The notes under the pieces were generated by a model. The model was not told the DNA's origin, did not search any database, and worked only from the letters and a program-made list of their open reading frames with translations. From Mayfieldus sp963740555 (GTDB lineage Bacteria; Actinomycetota; Thermoleophilia; Solirubrobacterales; 70-9), in assembly GCA_963740555.1 (NCBI GenBank), contig CAVUES010000015.1, forward strand, positions 62,001-126,000: a stretch of DNA of 64,000 bases, given 5' to 3'. Made by a program: the position numbers and the translations under genes. This document shows positions 40,789 to 49,660 of the stretch, piece by piece (the first letter of the stretch is position 1; every line of letters starts with the position of its first letter).

Positions 40789-40847
40789 GCGCGAGGCTCA
40801 AGCGGGGAGCATTGTCGATGGCCGAGCGCGAACAAGAGTGGTTGTGA
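40785..40847 (+). CDS. 20-codon mini-ORF between trpF and trpB
   Basis: Homologue of the 36240-36302 mini-ORF. GTG 40785 overlaps the trpF stop and TGA 40845-40847 overlaps the likely trpB start, both as GTGA. The peptide is VSARLKRGAL followed by SMAEREQEWL. The first 18 bases, the central GCATTG and the 12-base GCCGAGCGCGAA are identical to the other copy. This placement at two trp junctions suggests a shared coupling or regulatory device, but coding function is not proven. Confidence 0.5.
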   Translation: MSARLKRGALSMAEREQEWL

Positions 40848-41944
40848 GCACGGCGATCGAGGAGCGGTTCGGGCCCTACGGCGGGCGCTTCGTCCCCGAG
40901 ACGCTGGTGGCGGCGCTCGATGAGCTGACTGAGGCATGGTCGCAGGCGCGAACGGACCCCGAGTTCAAATCCGAGCTGGGGCGGCTTCATCTCGACTTCA
41001 TCGGCCGCCCGACGCCGCTCTACCGCGCCGCCCGGCTCTCCGAACGGGCCGGAAGGACGGTCTACCTGAAGCGGGAGGACCTCGCCCACACAGGCGCCCA
41101 CAAGATCAACAACGCCGTCGGCCAGGCGCTTCTGACCCGCCGAATGGGCAAGCGCCGGGTGATCGCCGAGACCGGCGCCGGTCAGCACGGCGTGGCCACC
41201 GCGACCGCATGCGCGCTGCTCGATCTCGACTGCGTCGTCTACATGGGCACCGAGGACATGCGACGGCAGCACCCCAATGTCGAGCGAATGAACCTCCTCG
41301 GCGCCGAGGTCGTGCCTGTGCAGGCCGGGGCGAGGACCCTGAAGGAGGCGGTGAGCGCCGCGATCCGCGACTGGGTCGCAAACGCCGCCGACACCCACTA
41401 CGTGATCGGGTCGGTGGTCGGCCCAGCCCCCTTCCCGGCCCTCGTCCGCGACCTGCAGCGGGTGATCGGCGACGAGGCTCGCCGCCAGGCGCTGGAGGCG
41501 GAGGGAACGCTTCCGGCGCGGGTAATCGCCTGCGTGGGCGGCGGATCGAACGCGATCGGGACCTTCACCGCCTTCCTGGAGGACGAGGTCGAGCTGATCG
41601 GGGTGGAGGCCGGCGGCGATGGCCTCCAGAGCGGGCGCCACGGAGCCTCGCTGGTCGCCGGGCGCACCGGGGTGCTGCACGGCTCGCTGTCGTCGGTGCT
41701 CAGCGACGAGGACGGTCAGATCCTCGAAGCCCACTCGATCTCGGCTGGGCTCGACTATCCGGGGGTTGGCCCTCAACACGCCCAATTGCGCGACAGCGGT
41801 CGAGCCCGATACGAGTCGGTCACCGATGCCGAGGCACTGCTCGCATTTCGTGAGCTCTCGCGCCTCGAAGGGATCGTGCCGGCGCTCGAGGCCGCGCACG
41901 CGATCGCCTGGCTGCTCAACGATTCTGGGCAGACCAGGGCCTGA
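40844..41944 (+). CDS. trpB: Tryptophan synthase beta chain, frame-interrupted C-terminus
   Basis: PLP enzyme joining indole and serine. FGPYGGRFVPETLVAALDEL, then LKREDLAHTGAHKINN with the PLP Lys, ETGAGQHGVATAT, the CVGGGSNAIG phosphate-binding loop and SAGLDYPGVGPQHA are all present. As read, the protein stops after AIAWLLNDSGQTRA, about 366 residues. The usual closing segment with SGRGDKD, whose Ser contacts the PLP ring nitrogen in known TrpB, follows 60-90 bases later in the +1 frame. Either an indel or a frameshift is needed. GTG 40844 overlaps the mini-ORF stop; GTG 40838 is an alternative. Confidence 0.9.
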   Translation: MSTAIEERFGPYGGRFVPETLVAALDELTEAWSQARTDPEFKSELGRLHLDFIGRPTPLYRAARLSERAGRTVYLKREDLAHTGAHKINNAVGQALLTRRMGKRRVIAETGAGQHGVATATACALLDLDCVVYMGTEDMRRQHPNVERMNLLGAEVVPVQAGARTLKEAVSAAIRDWVANAADTHYVIGSVVGPAPFPALVRDLQRVIGDEARRQALEAEGTLPARVIACVGGGSNAIGTFTAFLEDEVELIGVEAGGDGLQSGRHGASLVAGRTGVLHGSLSSVLSDEDGQILEAHSISAGLDYPGVGPQHAQLRDSGRARYESVTDAEALLAFRELSRLEGIVPALEAAHAIAWLLNDSGQTRA

Positions 41945-42080
41945 GCAAGGTGGGAACCAACCCGGCACGCCCGGAAGCAAAGCTGAGGACGTGCCGGGCT
42001 ATGACGTTGTTTGTTTGTCTGGCCGCGGAGACAAGGACCTCGCGGAGGCTCTCGACGCCCTGGAGAAGCTCGATGGCTGA
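41925..42080 (+). pseudogene. detached trpB C-terminal segment in the +1 frame
   Basis: In the frame +1 to trpB this stretch reads a Gly/Pro-rich linker, then GYDVVCLSGRGDKDLAEALDALEKLDG and a TGA at 42078-42080. VVCLSGRGDKDL is the conserved C-terminus of TrpB. An inverted repeat CCCGGCACG (41961-41969)/CGTGCCGGG (41990-41998) lies in the linker. Codons such as GTT GTT TGT TTG TCT are AT-richer than neighbouring genes. The tail overlaps the start of trpA. Confidence 0.7.
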
Positions 42081-42897
42081 CGCGACCAGGACCTCGACCG
42101 GTGTGGAGACGGTCGAGGCCGCCTTCGCGGCGGCGCGCCAGGAGGGTCGCGCGGCGCTGATGCCCTACATGATGGGTTGCTTTCCCGATCGCGAGGGAGC
42201 CCTGGGGGTGGCCCGCGCCTACGCCGACGGCGGGGCCGACCTGGTCGAGGTCGGCGTGCCCTTCTCCGACCCGCTCGCGGACGGGCCCGTCATCCACGCC
42301 GCGGCAACCGCGGCGCTTGAGAACGGAGCCGACCTCGACGGCTCCCTGGAGGCATGTGACGCGCTCGGCGAGGGCGTTCCCTCGGTCGCCATGTGTTACG
42401 TGAACATGGTGCTGGCGCTCGGGCCGCGCCGCTTCGCCGGGCGCCTCGCGGCGGTCGGCGCCGCGGGCGCGATCGTTCCCGACCTGCCGCTCGAGGAATC
42501 GGGGGAGGTCGGAGAGGCGCTGGAGGCCGAGGGTCTGGCGCTCATTCCCCTCGTCGCGCCCACCACGCCGCCCGAGCGTCGCCGTCGCATCTGCGAGTCG
42601 GCGCGCGGCTTCGTCTACGTCGTCTCCGTCGCCGGTGTGACCGGCGAGCGCGACGAGCTGCCGCCCGAGCTCGCGGAGCTGGTTCGGGCCACACAGGAGG
42701 ACGCTGAGGTGCCGGTCGCGGTCGGCTTCGGCATCGGGACGCCCGAGCAGGCCGCCGCGGTCGGGCAAATTGCCGATGGCGTGATCATCGGCACACGCCT
42801 CGTGCGCGAGGTTTCCGAGGCCGCCGACGCATCGGCCGGCGCCGAGGCCGCAGGTGCCTTCCTGCGGGAGGTTCGCGCCGCCCTCGCAGGTAGATGA
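42073..42897 (+). CDS. trpA: Tryptophan synthase alpha chain
   Basis: Cleaves indole-3-glycerol phosphate for TrpB; 274 residues, TIM barrel. LMPYMMGCFPDREGALGVARAYADGGADLVEVGVPFSDPLADGPVIHAAATAAL contains the catalytic Glu and Asp. YVNMVLALG, IVPDLPLEES, PLVAPTTPPERR, VYVVSVAGVTGER and VGFGIGTPEQAA follow. ATG 42073 lies within the detached trpB tail. The frame is open upstream but that extension is not TrpA-like. Its TGA overlaps an ATG of the next small ORF. Confidence 0.96.
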   Translation: MADATRTSTGVETVEAAFAAARQEGRAALMPYMMGCFPDREGALGVARAYADGGADLVEVGVPFSDPLADGPVIHAAATAALENGADLDGSLEACDALGEGVPSVAMCYVNMVLALGPRRFAGRLAAVGAAGAIVPDLPLEESGEVGEALEAEGLALIPLVAPTTPPERRRRICESARGFVYVVSVAGVTGERDELPPELAELVRATQEDAEVPVAVGFGIGTPEQAAAVGQIADGVIIGTRLVREVSEAADASAGAEAAGAFLREVRAALAGR

Positions 42898-42950
42898 GCC
42901 ATTCGACGATCCACGCACGCCATCGAATCACTCATCTAGGATTCCCGCCG

Positions 42951-43112
42951 ATGCCCCTTGTCGTGTCCCTCTTTTTGGCCCTGTCGGCGATGGTGATCTC
43001 CTACGCCTTCGGGCAGGGAGGCCCGGTCGCCGGCCTGGTCTTCTTCACCGTTCTGCTGATCGGAGTGCTGGTCAAGCTGACGCAGCCGCTCCGAGAGCGG
43101 CTGCGGTCCTAA
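42951..43112 (+). CDS. small hydrophobic membrane protein
   Basis: A 53-residue protein, PLVVSLFLALSAMVISYAFGQGG then AGLVFFTVLLIGVLVKLTQPL, predicted to form two helices with a basic C-terminus RERLRS. No family is recognised. An in-frame ATG at 42894 overlaps the trpA stop (ATGA) and would add MSHSTIHARHRITHLGFPP, so coupling to trpA is possible. The 3' end of the gene forms a perfect hairpin. Confidence 0.6.
   Translation: MPLVVSLFLALSAMVISYAFGQGGPVAGLVFFTVLLIGVLVKLTQPLRERLRS
43082..43104 (+). terminator. hairpin at the end of the trp cluster
   Basis: GCAGCCGCT (43082-43090) pairs perfectly with AGCGGCTGC (43096-43104) over a 5-base loop. It overlaps the last codons of the small membrane gene and faces a convergent methyltransferase gene. 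There is no clear T-run. Confidence 0.5.
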
Positions 43113-43130
43113 CGGCTGCCGGCTGGCGCG

Positions 43131-43950
43131 CTAGGCGCGGGTTGCGACAACCCGCAGGTAATCGGGCGAGACGACCAGCGCCGTGTCGCCGACGACGTTG
43201 GAGCGCTCCAGCAGTTCCCGCAGGTCCGACTCCAGCGCCTCCTCGCCGTCCTCGCCAACCCGCTGGAAGGCCATGATCGTAGGGCCGAAGTATGTGCGGA
43301 AGAACTCGATCCAATGGTCGACCGAGCGAAAGCCCTGTCTAGACCGTGGCACGTTCGATTTCCAGCGAGGAGACACGATCCCCAAACAGCTCCCGCAGCC
43401 GGTCCTCGGTACCCCAGAGGATCGGAGGGTCAACATTGGGTGGCATTGGCGCGTGCTTGGCGGTGGTCATGAACATGTCGCCCACGAAACCGTCGGGCAC
43501 CCAATTTGCCATCCCGATCCGGCCGCCCGGCTTGCAGACTCTGAGCAGCTCGTCCGCCGTGCGCTGTTGATTGGGAGCAAACATCGCGCCGAACGACGAA
43601 AGAACGACGTCGAAGGAGGCGTCGTCGAAGGGCAGGTTCTCGGCGTCCCCCTCGACGAACTCGATCTCGAGGCGCTCGGCCGCGGCACGCTCGCGGCCTC
43701 GCTCGAGAAGCTCGGGCACATAGTCGAGACCAATCGTGTTGCCCCAGGCCCGACGTGCCGCCGGGATCGTCGTGTTGCCGCTGCCGCAGGCGACGTCGAG
43801 GACGCGTTCGTCGGGAAGGACCTCGACAGCCTCACACAGCTCCTCGCCGACAATGCCGACCGTTCCGGCGACCATCGAGAAGTCGCCCGCCGACCAGATC
43901 TTCTGCTGCACCTGCTTGACCGCTTCCAGGTCGATCGTCTGCTCGTTCAT
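43131..43950 (-). pseudogene. SAM-dependent methyltransferase with a single-base frame disruption
   Basis: The first 203 residues (ATG at 43950) are a UbiE-like class I methyltransferase: VLDVACGSGNTTIPAARR (SAM motif I), LDYVPELLERGRERA, FVEGDAENLPFDDASFDVVLSSFGAMFAPN and the ELLRVCKPGGRIGMANW motif. A TAG ends the frame after SLEIERATV. The missing C-terminus (GFRSVDHWIEFFRTYFGPTIMAF to VVSPDYLRVVATRA) continues in another frame to 43131. Removing one T at the GTC-TAG junction joins them. It is either a real pseudogene or a sequence error. Substrate unknown. Confidence 0.85.
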
Positions 43951-44063
43951 CGCTCCCCTTCTCCGTGTTGCTGTCTCACCCTAGCTGGCGAGCCTAGGGA
44001 GCGCCGGCGCCCGATGCTGTGCGCTTGCTCACTCCCGGTGAGCGACGCCGATACAGTCGCGGC

Positions 44064-45089
44064 ATGCGAATAGGCGTGCTCACCGGCGGTGGGGACTGTC
44101 CCGGGCTCAACGCAGTGATCCGGGCGATCGTTCGCAAGGGCGTCGCCGAGTACGGGCACGAGTTCATCGGCTTCCGCGACGGCTGGCGCGGTCCGCTGGA
44201 GGGCGACTACCGGCCGCTGGGGGTGCCCGAGGTGAGGGGGATCCTGCCTCGCGGCGGCACGATCCTCGGGTCCTCGCGCACCAATCCGCTTGAGAACGAT
44301 GACGGCGCGGAACGGATCGTCGCCAACCTTGCCGCCGAGCGGATCGAGGGCCTGATCGCGATCGGGGGCGAGGACACGCTCGGGGTCGCCAGCAAGCTCG
44401 GCGAGCGGGGAGTCGACGTCGTCGGCGTGCCGAAGACGATCGACAACGACCTCGGCGCCACCGATTACACCTTCGGCTTCGACACCGCGGTCAACATCGC
44501 GATGGAGGCGATCGACCGCCTCCATACCACCGCCGAGAGCCATCAACGGGTCTTGATCATCGAGGTGATGGGGCGCCATGCCGGCTGGATCGCCTTTCAC
44601 TCCGGCCTGGCCGGCGGCGCCAACGTGATCCTGATCCCCGAGCAGCAGTTCGACATCGAGAAGGTCTGTGCCTACATCGAGCGGCGCTTCGAAAGCCAGT
44701 ACGCGCCGATTGTCGTCGTCTCCGAGGGCGCCGAGCCCAAGGGGGGCGTGCCGGAGGCGCAGGACGCCCCCCGCGACCAGTTCGGCCACGTTCGCCTCGG
44801 CGGCATCGCCCACTGGCTCGAGGGGGAGATCGAGCGCCGTACCGGCAAGGAGGCGCGGGCGACGGTGCTTGGGCATGTGCAGCGGGGCGGAACCCCGACG
44901 GCATTCGATCGTGTGCTCGCCACGCGCTTCGGTTTGCACGCGATCGACGCCGCCCATGAAGGCCGCTGGGGAATGATGACCTCGCTGCGGGGGACCGACA
45001 TCACCCTTGTCCAGCTCTCCGAGGCGACCGCCGAGCTGAAGTTGGTCCCCGAGTCGCTCTACAGGGAGGCGGAGGTGTTCTTCGGTTGA
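44064..45089 (+). CDS. pfkA: 6-phosphofructokinase, PPi-dependent type predicted
   Basis: Glycolytic phosphofructokinase of 341 residues. MRIGVLTGGGDCPGLNAVIRA, PKTIDNDLGATDYTFGFDTA, MGRHAGWIA, LIPEQQFDIE and LGHVQRGGTPTAFDRVLATRFG are family signatures. The phosphoryl-donor positions are Asp104 (GGED, 101-104) and Lys124 (PKTIDND). In this family Asp104 with Lys124 marks PPi-dependent enzymes, whereas Gly104 marks ATP-dependent ones. ATG 44064 is the conserved start. The next gene overlaps it by 4 bases. Confidence 0.92.
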   Translation: MRIGVLTGGGDCPGLNAVIRAIVRKGVAEYGHEFIGFRDGWRGPLEGDYRPLGVPEVRGILPRGGTILGSSRTNPLENDDGAERIVANLAAERIEGLIAIGGEDTLGVASKLGERGVDVVGVPKTIDNDLGATDYTFGFDTAVNIAMEAIDRLHTTAESHQRVLIIEVMGRHAGWIAFHSGLAGGANVILIPEQQFDIEKVCAYIERRFESQYAPIVVVSEGAEPKGGVPEAQDAPRDQFGHVRLGGIAHWLEGEIERRTGKEARATVLGHVQRGGTPTAFDRVLATRFGLHAIDAAHEGRWGMMTSLRGTDITLVQLSEATAELKLVPESLYREAEVFFG

Positions 45090-46228
45090 GTCGGGGGTTG
45101 GCCGCGGTCGCCGCGATCGTCGTGCTGATGCTCGTGGGTGGCGGTTGCGGGGGTGGCGGGGGTGGCGGGACGGGGCCAAAGACGTTGACCGTCTACGTCA
45201 GCGCTCCGATGAACGGGGACCGCGCCGCTGCCGGTCAGGCGATCGTCAACGGCGCCAAGCTGGCGCTGGCCGACGCCGGGGGAAGGGTGGGCAGGCTGAA
45301 GGTGCGGGGGGTCTACCTCGACGACACCGTCGGGGGCCAATGGAACCTCGCCCGCGCCGCCGCGAACGCCCGCCGTGCGGCCGAGGACGTGACCGCGATC
45401 GGCTACATCGGCGACCTGGACTCGGGCGCGACGCGGGCCTCGCTGCCGATCACGAACCAGGCCGAGATCGTGCAGATCTCGCCCGCCAGCACGGCGGTAG
45501 ACCTGACCCGCATCCCCCCGGTCGGCAACGCCAACCCCGACCGCTATCGGCCCAGCGGCCGTCGGACCTTTGCGCGCGTCGTGCCAGACGACGACGTGCA
45601 GGCGCGCGCCGCCGCCCTGTGGGCGAAGCAGCTGGGCGCGAAGCGCGTCGGCTCGATCACCGACGGCTCGGTCTTCGGCAAGACTCTGGCGGACGCGTTC
45701 GACCAGGAGGCGGCCCGCCTCGGGCTCGGGGCAGGAGAGGGCGGAGGTGTCGACCTCGACTATTACGGCGGTGGGCCGGATGGGTTCTCGAGAGCAACGA
45801 GCGGCCTACCGCCGCGCGCGATCATCGCTTCGGACACGCTCATCGGCCCCGCCTTGTCACGAAGCGCCTCGATCGCGCCGAGCCAGCTGCGCGTCACGTC
45901 CCCCTTCATCGCCCCGTCGCTTCTTCCTCCCGAAGGGCAAAGGTTCCTGCGCAGTTATGACAGGCGCTATGGATTTGCCGCCGATCCCGCCGCCGGCTAT
46001 GGATACGAGTCGATGGCGCTGCTGCTGGACGCGATCCGCCGCGCTGGCTCAAACGGCGACGATCGACACGCCGTGACCGACGAAGTTCTCTCGACCCGAG
46101 ATCGCCACTCGGTGCTTGGCACCTACTCAATCGACGGCGATGGCGATACGACGCTCAACGCGGTCTCCGGTTACCGGGTCAGCGACGGGCTCCCCGTCTT
46201 CCCGGTCAAACTGGACGCGCCGCGCTAA
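45086..46228 (+). CDS. LivK-like periplasmic-binding lipoprotein
   Basis: A 380-residue exported protein. The signal LAAVAAIVVLMLVGGGC ends in a lipobox Cys. It is followed by a Gly run and a type I periplasmic-binding fold: LTVYVSAPMNGDRAAAGQAIVNGAKLALADAGG, NARRAAEDVTAIGYIGDLDSGATRASLPI and ITDGSVFGKTLADAFDQEA. It resembles branched-chain amino-acid ABC transporter receptors, but no permease or ATPase gene is nearby, so it may be an orphan receptor. TTG 45086 overlaps pfkA. Its stop overlaps that of the convergent gene. Confidence 0.83.
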   Translation: MSRGLAAVAAIVVLMLVGGGCGGGGGGGTGPKTLTVYVSAPMNGDRAAAGQAIVNGAKLALADAGGRVGRLKVRGVYLDDTVGGQWNLARAAANARRAAEDVTAIGYIGDLDSGATRASLPITNQAEIVQISPASTAVDLTRIPPVGNANPDRYRPSGRRTFARVVPDDDVQARAAALWAKQLGAKRVGSITDGSVFGKTLADAFDQEAARLGLGAGEGGGVDLDYYGGGPDGFSRATSGLPPRAIIASDTLIGPALSRSASIAPSQLRVTSPFIAPSLLPPEGQRFLRSYDRRYGFAADPAAGYGYESMALLLDAIRRAGSNGDDRHAVTDEVLSTRDRHSVLGTYSIDGDGDTTLNAVSGYRVSDGLPVFPVKLDAPR

Positions 46229-47175
46229 CGCCGCAGGGACGGAAAGCTGCTGAAGGCCGCGCGCATCGATCGTGCCCCGGCGGCCTTGCGGATGTGGGGA
46301 AGCGAGAAGGCGTCCTCGAGGGTCCGCAGCAGCGAGTAGTGGTTGTAGGCCTTCGCGAGCCGGGCGCCGGAGCGGATTCCCGGGCCGACCAGGATCGTCG
46401 CGACTCGCCCACCTCTGGCCGCTCCGCAGCACCCCTTGTCGCTTACCCCCTCGTCGAAGGTGAGGACGAAGAACCCATTCGGGCCCAGTTCGGGCAGCAG
46501 CTTTTGCAGCAGGCCTCTCAGATAGCGGTCGCTTGCGCCGATCCCGCAGTCGTGACCGTCATGGCAGAGATCGGGCGTGATCCAGTTGAAGGCCGCCAGG
46601 TCTCCGCGAGCGAGATCGCCGTCGAGGCGGCTGCCCGGCACGATGTTCGCGCATCGCTGGGGGTCGCCGGTGATCGATGGGAAGTAGGCGAACGGGTTGT
46701 GCTTCTTCGCGTAGCGTCCGGCCATGCCGCCCGGATAGCAGCTGCTGGGCATTCCCTCCATGTACGCGCGCCAGGAGATGCCCGCGTCGGCCAGCTGTGA
46801 CGCCAGGTTGGGGCCTCGGGCCGAACACGTCGTGCAATCGCTGTGGATTCCGAAGGTCGAGCCGCCGACGATCGCGAGGTAGTTGGGCAGCGAGGGATGG
46901 CTGATGGCGAAGTAGCGCAGCGCCAGCGCTCCGCGCCGGGCGAGCCCGTTGACGTACGGCGCTTGCTTGTTTCCGATGACCTGGCCGAACTCGCGGTTCT
47001 CGAGCACGATCACGAAGACGTGGGAGCCGCTCGCCGACGATCTCACGGGCGAGCTGGCCGATCGCCCCAGGGGAGTAGTGGCCCCATTGGCCTGCATGCG
47101 CGAAGCGCAGGCCGCGATCAAGACGGAGAGCAGCAGCGTGCCCAGGGCGGCGCTCGCCCGCACCCGCGTCTTCAC
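46225..47175 (-). CDS. phosphoesterase-family lipoprotein (phospholipase C/acid phosphatase-like)
   Basis: A 316-residue exported protein with a lipoprotein signal (LGTLLLSVLIAACAS). The core HVFVIVLENREFGQVIG, APYVNGLARRGALALRYFAISHPSLPNYLAIVGG, FNWITPDLCHDGHDCG and LTFDEGVSDKGCCG matches the phosphoesterase (PF04185-like) fold of bacterial phospholipases C and acid phosphatases. The conserved Glu-Asn near the N-terminus and the Asp/His groups are likely metal ligands. GTG 47175 overlaps the upstream epimerase stop (GTGA), so they are cotranslated. The longer open frame upstream is the shadow of that gene. Confidence 0.85.
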   Translation of the reverse strand: MKTRVRASAALGTLLLSVLIAACASRMQANGATTPLGRSASSPVRSSASGSHVFVIVLENREFGQVIGNKQAPYVNGLARRGALALRYFAISHPSLPNYLAIVGGSTFGIHSDCTTCSARGPNLASQLADAGISWRAYMEGMPSSCYPGGMAGRYAKKHNPFAYFPSITGDPQRCANIVPGSRLDGDLARGDLAAFNWITPDLCHDGHDCGIGASDRYLRGLLQKLLPELGPNGFFVLTFDEGVSDKGCCGAARGGRVATILVGPGIRSGARLAKAYNHYSLLRTLEDAFSLPHIRKAAGARSMRAAFSSFPSLRR

Positions 47176-48074
47176 AGCAGATCGCGGAGGGCTGGCTTCA
47201 GCTCCGGGTGCTTGAACGTGAACCCCAGGTCGAGCGCGCGACGGGGCAGCACACGCTGGCCGCCCCTGATCGTCTCGGCCAGCTCGCGTCCGCGCATGAG
47301 GCTGAGCGCGAAGCTGGGCACCGGTACAAGCGCCGGGCGGTTCAGCACCCGGCCCAAGGTCGTGGCGAACTCGCGGTTCGTGACCGGGTTTGGCGAAGCC
47401 GCGTTGAGCGTGCCATTCACCTCTTCGACGTCGAGCGCCCAGAGCAGAAGCGCGATCTCGTCGTCGATGTGGATCCATGACATGTACTGATCGCCGCCTC
47501 CGATCGGCCCCCCGACCCCTAGCTTGAACGGCGTCAGCAGTTGCTTCAGCAGGCCTTCTCGAGGGTCGAGTACGAGCCCAGTCCGAGCCACGACGACGCG
47601 GAGCAGACCGTCGGCCTCGTGGGCGGCACTCTCCCACTCGACCGCGACCTCGGCCGCGAAATCCGAGCCCGGCGGCGCCGACTCGTCGATGATCGCGTCG
47701 CCGCGGTCACCGTAGAAGCCGACAGCGGACTGGCTGACCAGCACCTTCGGCGTCGTCTCAAGCGACCCGATCGCCTGCACGAGATTGTGGGTTGCGGCGC
47801 GGCGGCTCTCCATGATCCGTCGCTTCGACTCCTCGGTCCAGCGCTGGTTGATCGGCTCCCCGATCAGGTTGACGACCGCGTCGACTCCCTCGAAGGCCTC
47901 GGCCGGGGGGCGCTCGAGCGTCGGCTGCCAGGCGAACCAGCGCACGGTCGGGTTGGTCGAGCGGGCTTTCTCGGGGTCGCGACTGAGCCCAACGACCTCG
48001 TCACCGCGGGCGAGAAGGGCGTCGCAGAGGGTCGATCCGATCAGCCCACTCGCTCCGGTAACCAGAACTCTCAT
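47172..48074 (-). CDS. TIGR01777-type NAD-dependent epimerase/dehydratase
   Basis: A 300-residue SDR-fold protein: MRVLVTGASGLIGSTLCDALLARGDEVVGLSR (Rossmann GxxGxxG), VVNLIGEPINQRWTEESKRRIMESR, LVSQSAVGFYGDRGD and GGPIGGGDQYMSWIHIDDEI. The C-terminal DUF1731-like ending is GGQRVLPRRALDLGFTFKHPELKPAL. These match the YfcH/SulA-like subfamily, whose reaction is not established. ATG 48074 is chosen over an upstream start in the repeat region. It is coupled to the phosphoesterase gene. Confidence 0.92.
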   Translation of the reverse strand: MRVLVTGASGLIGSTLCDALLARGDEVVGLSRDPEKARSTNPTVRWFAWQPTLERPPAEAFEGVDAVVNLIGEPINQRWTEESKRRIMESRRAATHNLVQAIGSLETTPKVLVSQSAVGFYGDRGDAIIDESAPPGSDFAAEVAVEWESAAHEADGLLRVVVARTGLVLDPREGLLKQLLTPFKLGVGGPIGGGDQYMSWIHIDDEIALLLWALDVEEVNGTLNAASPNPVTNREFATTLGRVLNRPALVPVPSFALSLMRGRELAETIRGGQRVLPRRALDLGFTFKHPELKPALRDLL

Positions 48075-48096
48075 CGATCCGTGTCCCTTACCCCGG

Positions 48097-48125
48097 GGAA
48101 CCAGGAACAAGCAACAAGCAACAAG
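48097..48125. repeat. degenerate GGAACAAG heptad repeat
   Basis: GGAACC-AGGAACAAGCAACAAGCAACAAG lies between the malic enzyme and epimerase genes. It resembles the GAGGAAC repeats at 2309-2340 and 36911-36940 and has the same 7-base period. Confidence 0.5.
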
Positions 48126-48128
48126 TCA

Positions 48129-49583
<1,455 letters not shown>

Positions 49584-49660
49584 CGGGCGTGGATCATCGC
49601 AAAGCGCCGGAGTCCCCCGATTACGGGGAGAAGCCGGCGACGAGGCCACTTATCGACGGC

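Noticed and set aside
41945..42000. Possible small structured RNA (SRP-like GGAA hairpin) between trpB and trpA
   Set aside because: CCCGGCACG/CGTGCCGGG can pair and a CCGGAAG is present, but the conserved SRP CAGGTCCGGAAGGAAGCA core is missing. The same bases read as a linker into the TrpB C-terminus.
41950..42072. N-terminal extension of TrpA from 41950
   Set aside because: The extension is not TrpA-like and is the out-of-frame image of the trpB C-terminal segment. ATG 42073 gives the normal start.
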